In this document: positions 24,426 through 34,156 of the stretch, in pieces
How positions within the stretch are numbered: position 1 is the stretch's first letter
Layout of the letters: the number at the start of each line of letters is the position of its first letter
Source: Bryum argenteum
Lineage: Eukaryota; Streptophyta; Bryopsida; Bryales; Bryaceae
Assembly (NCBI GenBank): GCA_037043015.1
Contig: CM073321.1
Coordinates: 41,932,420-41,996,419 of the forward strand
DNA length: 64,000 nucleotides
Direction: 5' to 3'
The notes under the pieces: model-generated
Told to the model about the DNA's origin: nothing
Database searches by the model: none
What the model saw: only the letters and a program-made list of their open reading frames with translations
Translations under genes and position numbers: made by a program

Positions 24426-25020
24426 CCACTATAAGGGGGACTGCACGCCCATGGGCCAAGCACGCCCATAGGGCCGGCACGCCCATGAGGCCGTATACGG
24501 GTGCGGCAGTACCCGAAGCCCGCTCGCTGGTAACTATATCCTAACTCCGCCTAGCCGGTAGGAGTACCTGTAACCCGCGCTGCCGGTAGCAGTATCCGAA
24601 GCCCGCCCGCCGGTACCAGTACCCAAGCCCACCCAGCCGCTTTGAGTACCCGAAGCCCGCTTGCCGGTATCAGTACCCTAAGCCCGCCCAGCCGGTGGGA
24701 GTACACGAAGCCCGCGCTGCCGGTACCCGAACCTAAGCCCACCCATTGATTCGAGTTCCCAAGCCCGCTCGCCGGAAACAGTACCCAAGCCCGCTCGCCG
24801 GCGCCTGTACCCGAAGCCCGCTCTTCGGCGCCTGTACCCGAAGCCCGCTCTCCGGCGCCTGTACCCGAAGCCCGCTCGCCGGCGCCTATACCCGAAGCCC
24901 GCTCGCCGGCGCCTGTACCCGAAGCCCGCCCGCCGGTGGTAGTACCGGAAGCCCGCTCCTCTCGAAGCTCCGAGGAATCCCGTCAAGGTCGAGCTCGTAA
25001 AGATTCCCGATGTCGCCGGC
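24426..25020 (+). repeat. GC-rich 27-bp minisatellite in gene X
   Basis: Tandem units built on CCCGAAGCCCGCTCGCCGG then CGCCTGTA; seven clean 27-bp units at about 24,760-24,945 with degenerate copies before. One plus frame reads PEARSPAPV repeats, so it could be a coding repeat, but earlier copies have stops in that frame. Confidence 0.75.
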
Positions 25021-25456
25021 TAATCGGTGCGGCAGGAATCGCTGGACCCAGCTCCGCCTTCCGCCGCGTCTTGTCGTTATCTTCTTTTTAGATACGCCGA
25101 TGGAGGGAGGGATCGCCAAAGCGCTCGGCGGCATTACACAAAATTGGCAGACAGTGATGAAAGTGTTCTGAGAAAATTGGATCCTCACATTTCATACCAG
25201 GAGAGGTTGCATATTGATGTGTTGTTTGAGAGTTGTCAAAAAATTCTAGGAAGAAGAAAGAATGGCGCATTTGGTCGAGAATGAGGTGGCAACGGTAGGA
25301 GCTGGAGTGCACGTCGTAGAAGCTTTGGAAAATGAGAGTTCCAATACGTCAGAGTCTAGTTTGTTCGCTGAATTTTACAGGGAGCATCAATATGCTCCTG
25401 GGGAAGCAATCAAGACTAGGGCAGAGTTGGAGGCGTTGTACTCCAAAGGTTTCAAG

Positions 25457-28400
25457 GTATGTATTCCACAGATCTTACTGATTCCTAAGATTGAATGTTA
25501 TTTGAAAACCCTAATTCGTAGAATGACTTCTAGAGAAGTGGCAGATTCCTGCATTCACCGTCAATGTGTTTCAGATGCCGAGGCTTTGGAAGTACATGTC
25601 CTCCGTAATATGGTATCGCAGAGCTCGAGGGAGCTCAATGTATCGCACAGATTGAGGGAGCTGTCCGCTCTGTTGAATCACTTTGCACGAGGGCTCTGTC
25701 TGCTGTTTTGAGTTATCGATGAGCTCGCGGGCTCGCGGTGGGGGAGGGGCCAGGCTCTCTTGCAGATTGAGCTCGTGCTCGTTGTGTTTGATGCAATCCC
25801 AAACCAGCCTCTGCAGCCGGCTCGTTGCTATTAGCAGCTTGCTAAGCTTGGTTCCCAGCCTTCTTGACTTCGATTGTATGTGTTGTTTTTGATGCTTGAA
25901 TTAGGAATGGTGTTTTTAAACTTTGGAATCAATGCGGGGCAATGGTTGCTCTGTTTCGACATCGATGAGCTAGCAGGGTCGCGATGAGGAAGGGGGCTAG
26001 GCTCTCTTGCACACTGAGCTCGTCCTCATGGTGATTGATGGAAACCCAAACCAGCCTCTCAAGCCGGGCTATGAAGCTGCCAGCTGAGCTCGGTTCCCAG
26101 CCTTCGTGACTTCGTGATGGATTGAGTCTTGTGTTTTTCATGCTTGAATTTGGAATGGTGGTTTTGGAATTTGGAATTGGTCGGACAAGTGTCAAACTTG
26201 CGTCGACGCAAGTCTGACACTTATCCGATCAAATTCTAATTTTTCGTCTCAGATTATTTGCTCGCTGCTCTGTTTGGACATGGATGAGCTCGTGGGCTCA
26301 CGAAGAGGGGGACGGCGGCCAGACTCACTTGCACACTCAGCTCGTGCTCATGGTGATTGATGGAAACCCGAACCAGCCTCTCAAGCCGGGCTATGAAGCT
26401 GCCAGCTGAGCTTGGTTCCCAGCCTTCGTGACTTCGTGATGGATTGAGTCTTGTGTTTTTCATGCATGATTTTGGAATGGTGGTTTTGGAATTTGGAATT
26501 GGTCGGACAAGTGTCAAACTTGCAACGACGCAAGTCTGACACTTGTCCGGTCAAATTCTAATTTTTGGTCTCAAATTACTTCCTGGTTGGTCTGTTTCGA
26601 CATCGATGAGCTGGCGGGCTCGCGAAGAAGGGGGGGGCGGCCAGACTCACTTGCACAATCAGCTCGTGCTCATGGTGATTGATGGAAATCCGAACCAGCC
26701 TCTCAAGCCGGGCTGTGAAGCTGCGAGCTGAGCACGGTCCCCAGCCTTCGTGACTTCGTGATGGATTGAGTCTGGTGTTTATGATGCTTGAATGGGAATG
26801 GTGGTTTTGGAATTTGGAATTGGTCGGACAAGTGTCAGACTTGCGTCGACGCAAGTCTGACACTTGTCCGGTCAAATTCTAATTTTTTGTCTCAAATTAT
26901 TTGCTCGTTGCTCTGTTTCGACATGGATGAGCTGGCGGGCTCGCAAAGAGGGGGGGGGGCAGACTCACTTGCACACTCAGCTCGTGATCGTGGTGTTTGA
27001 TGGAAACCCAAACCAGCCTCTCCAGCTGGGCTGTAAAGCTGCAAGCTGAGCTCGATCCCCAGCCTTCGTGACTTGGTTATGGATTGAGTGTGCCGTTTAT
27101 GATGCTTGAATTGGAATGGTGGTATTGGAATTTGGAATTGGTCGGACTAGTGTCAGACTTGCCTCAACGCAAGTCTGACACTTGTCCGATCAAATTCTAA
27201 TTTTTGGTCTCAAATTACTTCCTGGTTGGTCTGTTTCGACATCGATGAGCTCGCGTGCTCGCGAAGAGGGGGACGGCGGCCAGACTCACTTGCACACTCA
27301 GCTCGTGCTCATGGTGATTGATGGAAACCCGAACCAGCCTCTTAAGCCGGGCTATGAAGCTGCCAGCTGAGCTCGGTTCCCAGCCTTCGTGACTTCGTGA
27401 TGGATTGAGTGTGCCGTTTATGATGCTTGAATTTGGAATGGTGGTTTTGGAATTTGGAATTGGTCGGACAAGTGTCAGACTTGCGTCGACGCAAGTCTGA
27501 CACTTGTCCGGTCAAATTCTAATTTTTTGTCTCAAATTATTTGCTCGTTGCTCTGTTTCGACATGGATGAGCTGGCGGGCTCGCAAAGAGGGGGGGGGGC
27601 AGACTCACTTGCACACTCAGCTCGTGCTCGTGGTGTTTGATGGAAACCCAAACCAGCCTCTCAAGCCGGGCTGTAAAGCTGCAAGCTGAGCTCGATCTCC
27701 AGCCTTCGTGACTTGGTGATGGATTGAGTGTGCCGTTTATGATGCTTGAATTGGAATGGTGGTTTTGGAATTCGGAATTGGTCGGACTAGTGTCAGACTT
27801 GCCTCGACGCAAGTCTGACACTTGTCCGATCAAATTCTAATTTTTGGTCTCAAATTACTTCCTGGTTGGTCTGTTTCGACATCAATGAGCTCGCGGGCTC
27901 GCGGTGAGAGGGGGGGCCAGACTCTCTTGCACACTGAGCTCGTCCTCATGGTGATTGATGGTAACCCAAACCAGCCTCTCAAGCCGGGCTATGAAGCTGC
28001 CAGCTGAGCTCGGTTCCCAGCCTTCGTGACTTCGTGATGGATTTAGTCTTGTGTTTTTGATGCTTGAATTTGGAATGCTGGTCTCGGAATTTCTAATTGG
28101 TCGGAATCAATGCGTGTTTATGGTTGCTCTTTTGCGCCATCGATGAGCTCGATGGCTCGCGGTGAGGGCGGCGAGGCATTCTTGCAGACTGAGCTCGTGC
28201 TTGTGAGCATACCCGAACCAGCTTCTTAAGCCGGGCTATGAAGCAGGTTGCCGAGGTCGGTTCCGGGCCTTCTTGACTTCGTGATGGATTGTATGTGCTT
28301 TTTATGATGACACTCGTTCGACTCAATTGTCATTTTTATCCTTAATGACTTGCTGGTTGCTTTGTTGGGTTATCGATGAGCTCGAGGGCTTCTGGGGGCC

Positions 28401-28684
28401 AACCTCTCATTCAGAGGGTGCTCGTGGGTTTGGCAATGACGCTGGAATATGGCCTTTACTCGCTGATTAAGCTCCTTGTTGAGGCTGGAAACGTGCTTAA
28501 TAATTGCGTTTTGATTTTTAATATTTTATTTGATGGTTGATTTTGAAATGGATGATGGATATTGAATTCTTAATTGATACGATCTACTCTGTGAATCAGA
28601 AGTGGGTTGAATAAGTTTAGTTTTTCCTAAAGTTAGGATTTCGTTGTTTGGTAGTTGATTGTTGAGATTGTGGTCTTTTTGCAG
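25457..28684 (+). repeat. 3.2-kb intron made of 320-bp tandem repeats with higher-order order
   Basis: Flanked by a GTATGT donor and a TTTTTGCAG acceptor. The anchor CGACATCGATGAGCT (or variant) recurs at about 25,715, 25,961, 26,281, 26,602, 26,922, 27,241, 27,562, 27,881, 28,139 and 28,372. The six middle intervals are 319-321 bp; edge intervals are shorter and more diverged. Two unit types alternate, one with TTGCTCGTTGCTCTG (26,281; 26,922; 27,562) and one with CTTCCTGGTTGGTCTG (26,602; 27,241; 27,881), giving a 640-bp higher-order period. Six units carry a palindrome of about 46 bp. Short frames of about 60 codons in each unit are repeat artefacts. Confidence 0.85.
26825..26870. repeat. 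Perfect 46-bp palindrome (one of six in the intron array)
   Basis: The left arm runs CGGACAAGTGTCAGACTTGC then GTC and is mirrored exactly, with a SalI-type GTCGAC at the centre. A second perfect copy is at 27,465-27,510. Near-perfect copies are at about 26,181-26,226, 26,503-26,548, 27,143-27,188 and 27,783-27,828. RNA from it would fold into a 23-bp stem without a loop. Confidence 0.9.
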
Positions 28685-29085
28685 GATCCTCTAAAGCGAC
28701 ATGGAGTTCATCCTGAAGTGGAATCCGATGCAGATAGCGACCTCTCCGCTCTAAGAGACCATGTGTTGGCTATAGTGGAGTCTCGTCGTCACACTTCACA
28801 TGTTGACGTTGATCGGGTTACATGAGCTGTTAACATGCGATTAAAAAAGAATGAGGCCAAAGCTCGTCGTCTCCAGGAAAAGGAATTTGCTAGACTTGCA
28901 CCTAGACGTTCTCCGCGACTTGCCGCAAAGATGCAATCTCCTTAGATTTAACGGAACATTATATGATATGTTTATCATATATTAAGTTACAATAAGGTTA
29001 TGTACTACTTTTTATATATTATTATTCATTTTATACTATCTTATGCTTATTGTGGTGTGTTGTATTTGATTTCTTGGATTTCCAG

Positions 29086-32000
29086 ATGAGCATAGCTCAA
29101 GACCATCTCATTCAAGATGAAGAAGCCATCCCACCTCATCTTAATCCTCCACAAACTGTACCTTCCGTCGGAGATGAACTCATACTTGATAGTGTGAGAA
29201 ATGTTGATGACTTCAGAAGTAGAGTTCTGCAAGAGAGTCCTTTGGAAACTGATCGCCAACTTGTGGAAGGCGAATGCAATGCAGTTTGTGACGATCCTCT
29301 TGAAGCTGCAGATATTCACCTACCAACGCAAGACCATGATGGACACCAATCCCTCTCGGATGATGAAGAATCTACATTGCCTGAAGGTGTCAACGTTGGA
29401 ATGATTCACATGCCCACACATCTTCAAAACAAGGACCCCGACTGGAGTGCTAACGAGATGCGAATGCTCCACAAGAGTGATTCAATAGCAATCATCAACA
29501 GGTTACGCTACAAACCTGTTAAGAAGTCTCGTATGCTAATTCCACTTTGTCGCCTCGTTTGTTATCCAAAGGTTCGGCCGATCTCTGAACAAGACGTCGG
29601 AAAACTGGAGAATGAGTTCAACAAAGGCTACCGCAAAGGCGATCGGGTAATGTACGTGTCTCCCTTTGATAGAAAAGGCCGAGAAAAAAACGTTGACCCT
29701 CAAGTGGTACTTTGGACGAACCCGCTTTGGAAAGCCGCGAATGATGAGTTCGAGAGTACGCTGCGGTCCGATCCAGATCTTCATAACCTTTGTGACAAAT
29801 ATTTCTTTGTCTACGAAGGTAACCACCGTGTTACAGCGTGGATGCGCCATATCGAGAGATACCACAAGAATGATCCCTCGTAGTACATTTCGGTTGACTG
29901 CATCGTACTCGATGCTCGTGGAGAAAGCAATCTTCTCCTTGATGCTATGAACAACATAAACAGGTAAGAAAATGCGTCATTTATTAATATCATATTCTTT
30001 TATGATTGTGTCATATACAAGTTTTCTCATCTTTTGTTCTATGTTGTAGGTCCACTGAACATGATCATGTCGAAGACAGTTTGTGTGCGAAACTGCAACG
30101 CATGAGGAAATTTGGAAAACTGAAACTCGAAGATTTCAAGGACCTCATTTCCCCCGAAGATTACAGGATCTGTAAGAACGCCAAAGCAAAAAAGGAGACG
30201 TGGTATCCTGTGACAATAGACGTTTTTGTAAAATTTCTATACGCGGTACGTTCGCTATGATTGTTATCGACTCCTTTTGCTATAATTTATTTAAAACAAC
30301 TTCTCATTGTGTTCTGGTTGTTATATAGAGGAGGTTAGCCAAAAAATCCGACGATGCTGAAGCTACGTACTACGCCACGGTTCCAAAAGATAAACAAACT
30401 GGACCGGGAGTATGGAGTGCCATGGATAACGCCATCAAGGCTGAAATCAAAGTAATACGTGGCAAGAATTTTGACAAAATGGTTGCGGTGGCCAATATCA
30501 AACTCGGGAAAGTCTTTGCGAGAGAGGTATTGCTGCCTGGGTTCCGCGATTTATGACACTTTTTCTGTCTTTACGTTTAGGGTTGCACTAATCAAAACTG
30601 TGATTCCGACAGACACGGTTTTCCAACTTACAGTTGCTGACCGGTGGTTGGTTCCTAGAGTGCAACGATAACTTTGTGCACAAGGAAGAGAGACATCTGC
30701 TACGCAACCACACTTCAAACGCACCAGGCAATGCAGCTATGGAGATCGACGACGATGACGATGAAGACGTCTCCATTTTACCAAGCGCACCCGTGTCACC
30801 CTCCGAACCTCTTTCACCGATTGCACATCCTAGAACCCTAGCAAACAGGAAGCGACGCAACGCCGCTGCGGAACCTGTCGTTGATCTTGATCAAGAACGC
30901 GATGAAACCGGACCGTTCCATCAAGACGTTGCAGGTCCAGAAGAAGCTGGTTTGATCAGGCTCAGATGGAGCGACCAACAATGCAAGTAGACGCGGTCGA
31001 CCATTGACTCAGATTTCTGTAGGCGCTCTTACGAATGCGGGGTCCCCTCCTCAATCTTTCACTGTCGACCACAGCTCCGGAAAGAAGTTCGCTTCACTCC
31101 CATTTCTTGAACCGAAGCATGTTGGAGAGTGCTTGTCTTCTGAAATTACTATCTCTCTCCCAATGTACTTGGAAAAAGGGGATATCGGAGCTTCTGTTCA
31201 AAAGGCAGCTCATGAAACAAAAGATTGGGACACGCAAGTGATGGACATCATTAACCACATCAGAAAGGTATTATATCTTAAATCTCTTATTACATTCTTT
31301 TATTTCTGAAATTCTGTTTGGAACGTATCATTTACAATATTTCTAACTTTTTGTGATTTCTAAAGATTGGCAAGGACAGGAAGTACCCATGTAAGGAGAT
31401 GGGCACGAAACACCCGCATCCCGACATTGATCTCATCTACGCAGACGTTCCCGAGAACTTACCCGTGCCTGGCGTGTCGCCCGTCGAGATTCCTCCATGG
31501 AACAAGCGAGAGAAAAGCTACTTCGAGAGTGTGTTCTTTTTTGCTTTCTACAACTTGACAGACGAGGGTGCGATACTTGTAATGCATCCCAAGGACCGTC
31601 GAGTCGAGAAAGCTCTGGATGCCGAGTCAAAGGCTTTCGAATTCCGAATGGTGCGAGATTGGTGGGGATATAATCCCATGCCAATGGCCTCGACGAACTC
31701 CCACGTGAAAACGGTATGGTCTTCATACTGCATTCAAATCATCATTTATGATTATTTACAACGTTTTTTTAAATCTCTCTCATCTATTTAATTTTGCATA
31801 CTCACAACTTCCACATTAAGGTCTTTGTTCGGAAGGCCTTTGCCACGCGATTCTCCATAAGACAGGTTGTGAAAGAGTACGCATGTGTGCCCATTCTTCC
31901 CGACGAGGAGGACCATGTTTTCAATTTTGCGAGCAATGACTCCATTCGTAAGAAGGAAGATGGTACTCTGTGGCATGGCTCGCGAGAGAAGGATCCCTCC

Positions 32001-32677
32001 TTCATCCAGTGTTTTATTGATTCTCTCACAGTCGAGCGCGGAATCGTCTTTGACTGGAGCCCTAGTACAGGTTTGTTGTTGCTAATACTAACTCTCATTT
32101 AACTCCACCTCAATATTGTAGTTCTGAAGTTGGTTGCTGGTATGTAGGTGCTTCTGTGATTGCCTGCGCGCGATCGAACCGTCATCTCATTGCTGTTGAA
32201 GCTGACGAAGAGATATTTGATGGACTTTTATCGACATACGTGTATGGTACCGCTTTTTAGGAAGAAAGTGGCGATTCGGATCCAGTTTATGACTACGACA
32301 GTGACATTTCTGAACCGCTTCAGAAGAAGCAACGCCCAACATTTTGTGCGTACTTATCTCTTACTTTCCCCCCTCCTTCTATTGTCACCTTCAATTGCTA
32401 GAAATTTATTGGTATTGACTTTTTCTGTACTTTTAGGATCGCAGGTTCCTATCGACGCTTGATTGGCGACGCTAGTCTCTACAGCAGTCCTTCGCAAACT
32501 TTCACCCTACCATCTTATGCGGAGCGGATAGCTCAGGAATTTGTCGCTGCGCCTTCTCCCGTCTTACCGGACAGTAGTAGACGTCGACGCTTTAGCTCGA
32601 GAGTGCTTGCGTTTATAGACGATGAGGCTGATCAGTGTGACCAACACTTTAATGGTCGTTCACCATCAGCATCCTAG
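29086..32677 (+). pseudogene. Gene B: ParB-like plus DNA-methylase-like gene, eight exons
   Basis: Exons 29,086-29,963; 30,050-30,245; 30,329-30,526; 30,634-31,267; 31,366-31,713; 31,821-32,070; 32,148-32,345; 32,445-32,677. All borders are GT-AG and phases agree, about 980 codons. N-terminus acidic; ParB-like part (29,530-29,850) has IPLCRLVCYPKVRPISEQD and an intact FVYEGNHRVTAWM box. Exon 5 has DLIYADVPENLP where methylase motif IV (DPPY) belongs, then ILVMHPKDRR. Exons 6-7 join as FDWSPSTG/ASVIACARSNRHLIAVEAD, a good motif I/II of N4/N6 DNA methylases. Acidic segment in exon 4 (EIDDDDDEDV); Arg-rich tail. Lesions: TAG at 29,881 and 32,258 and a frameshift near 30,955-30,975. Known chemistry (SAM-dependent base methylation) is doubtful here because motif IV is changed. 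Confidence 0.65.
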
Positions 32678-33547
32678 GTGTTTTTATTTTTATAGTTTGG
32701 TTTGGATTACGTAAGGTCATATGGTTGCCCTACGGCATTAGTCATACATATGGTCTTATTATGGTCTTATTATATGATTATATCTATACATGACGTTTAC
32801 CTATTAATCATGAACATTTAGTGCATTCTTAATTAATATTAGAATGTTTAAATTTTATACTCAATGCAAATTAAAAGTTTTAAAACGTTTCTTTTTTTTG
32901 AATTGGAGTAATTGAATCTAGCCAATGCTGGTAGGGGCTCTAGTTCAGTATTTGTCTAGCTCAGGATAGCTGCTTTGCGACGCACTGCAACGCTCAAACG
33001 AGCCCGAGGAGAATCGAACTCGGACCACTACAATGCCACGTGAATGTCTTTCTGTACACCTTACAAAGAAACACGGATAGACAACTTGAAGTTCTAAACT
33101 TTATATTATATATACCGAAGCATTTACATATAAGTTTGATAAGTGAAATAGGAAATTGATGACCTCAGCCCTAATTATACTATACATTTTAAAATCATCA
33201 AAGTAAATTTTTTGATGTCCTAATAGGCCCTCCAAGATTTCGGTTTAAGTTTTGTATTTGTGAGTGAACGAGGCCAGTACATGATTTGAAATGTATGGGT
33301 TACATATAATGATGTTTATTCTAATTTAATTAAATTTTATTTAAACTTACAAATGTGGATTATTTACGAAATGTTGTAGGACCCCAATACCATGTAAGGA
33401 AGTGCATAAGGAACCTATATCCACGGTTTTGGGTATTTTTATGCCCAAAAATAACCATTTTATAATTTTAAAACCACTGATTCCATGGTAATAGGGCCAT
33501 TAACTTCTAAAATTTATTTTTCTTACCGCTCAATTTTTACCGCTCAC
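32678..33547. other. AT-rich 3' flank of gene B
   Basis: No gene seen. Contains a possible SINE (listed separately) and, close to the right inverted repeat, short GCTCAC/CGCTCA iterations at 33,523-33,547. Confidence 0.5.
32885..33065 (-). mobile_element. Possible tRNA-derived SINE
   Basis: On the minus strand there is a B-box-like CCGAGTTCGATTC (about 33,010-33,022) followed by about 120 bp and an A-rich end (AATTCAAAAAAAAG at about 32,889-32,902). A TGGC-type A-box candidate lies just upstream. No clear target duplication. The box match and A tail are seen; the SINE call is tentative. Confidence 0.3.
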
Positions 33548-33570
33548 CGCTCACCGCTCAACGCTCACAC
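33548..33570 (-). repeat. Right copy of long-range inverted repeat
   Basis: CGCTCACCGCTCAACGCTC then ACAC; reverse complement of 10,529-10,551 with one mismatch. Preceded by extra CGCTCAC iterations. Confidence 0.75.
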
Positions 33571-33629
33571 CGGTGGTTTCCCCGCGAAGACGATGTAGTG
33601 CCTGGCCAAGAGCGACTGCCTCAGGATCA

Positions 33630-33870
33630 GGGATGTCACAGCGTCCGGACGTCCATCGGACGTCCGGCAGGAGTCCGAGGACCGTCCGTGACTTAGAAAA
33701 TCTGGTCGTTTTACTAAGGGTAAATGACCAACGGGGTGCGTTCATTGGTCGAACCACCCCGTCGACCGGTCCCCGACCTCTCTGTCGGCCCGACCGACCG
33801 GTCGGCTGGCCAGGGCGACCGGCCGTCGGCCATTGCGACCGGCCCTCGCATCCGGCCACCGCCAATGGCC
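33630..33870. repeat. GC-rich palindromic repeat block upstream of the hAT gene
   Basis: Dense CCGGACGTCC, CGACCGGTC and GCGACCGGCC motifs, many self-complementary. Same style as the blocks at 39,890, 41,640 and 44,515. Subterminal short repeats are known transposase-binding sites in hAT elements; that role here is inferred. Confidence 0.65.
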
Positions 33871-33948
33871 AGATGGCCCTTTTGAGCATCCATCGGTTTA
33901 GGAGCATTTCAACTTCAAATTGCAACGGTCATATTCAGAGTTGGATGG

Positions 33949-33956
33949 TATATAAG
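33949..33956 (+). promoter_or_regulatory. TATA box of the hAT gene
   Basis: TATATAAG about 200 bp before the transposase start at 34,157, just downstream of the GC-rich block. Confidence 0.5.
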
Positions 33957-34156
33957 AGAAGAGACATTGAGTCTCATTTCACTTCCGAATTTTGAACACT
34001 TTCCAAGAGCTTTGAGCCACATAATTCATTTTATGTGTACATTGCTTGGTAGGTATTGAGTTCGGAAGTGAGGATTTCCGTAAGGAACTCTTGCCATTTT
34101 TTTCCCCGTCACGGTCCCACCATTGTTTAAGACTTTGAGGCGTCCTATTTATCAAA

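Larger units (their letters stand above)
23398..28945 (+). pseudogene. Gene X: unrecognised multi-exon gene with a satellite-filled intron
   Basis: Exon 1 is 23,398-23,772 (starts MDETASGSERGKDIGQK, Lys/Arg-rich then Asp/Glu-rich) and exon 2 is 23,872-24,039 (GRRGSEEEDEGSEDE), joined in phase by GT-AG sites. A region around 25,027-25,456 encodes HYTKLADSDESVLRKLDP and then EFYREHQYAPGEAIKTRAE in two frames. The exon end at 25,456 splices in phase to 28,685-28,945, which ends RRSPRLAAKMQSP. That last exon has an in-frame TGA at 28,823. I cannot place the exons between 24,040 and 25,027. No known domain; the charged, intrinsically disordered look and basic C-terminus suggest a nuclear or chromatin protein, which is inference. 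It lies head-to-head with the transposase-like gene. Confidence 0.5.
10530..33569. mobile_element. Candidate large DNA transposon carrying transposase-like, gene X and ParB/methylase-like genes
   Basis: Seen: a 22/23 inverted repeat bounds 23.04 kb that contains a SWIM-type transposase-like gene. If the ends are TGTGAGCG and CGCTCACA, both flanks carry CCG (10,527-10,529 and 33,570-33,572), a possible 3-bp target duplication. Without the nested 8-kb LTR element the original would be about 15 kb. Content: minus-strand transposase-like gene, then plus-strand gene X and gene B. Inference: these moved together. Weak points: a 3-bp duplication is easily found by chance, mutator-type elements usually make 8-11 bp, and the internal sequence beyond 23 bp does not align well between the ends. 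A paralogue of gene B (gene A) lies just outside. Confidence 0.45.

Noticed and set aside
25457..28684. CRISPR-like regularly spaced palindromic repeats
   Set aside because: The whole 320-bp unit is repeated, including the intervals, so there are no unique spacers; the setting is a eukaryotic intron.
29086..32677. Bacterial or organellar contamination carrying parB and a methylase
   Set aside because: Seven GT-AG introns in agreeing phase and surrounding plant retrotransposons rule it out.
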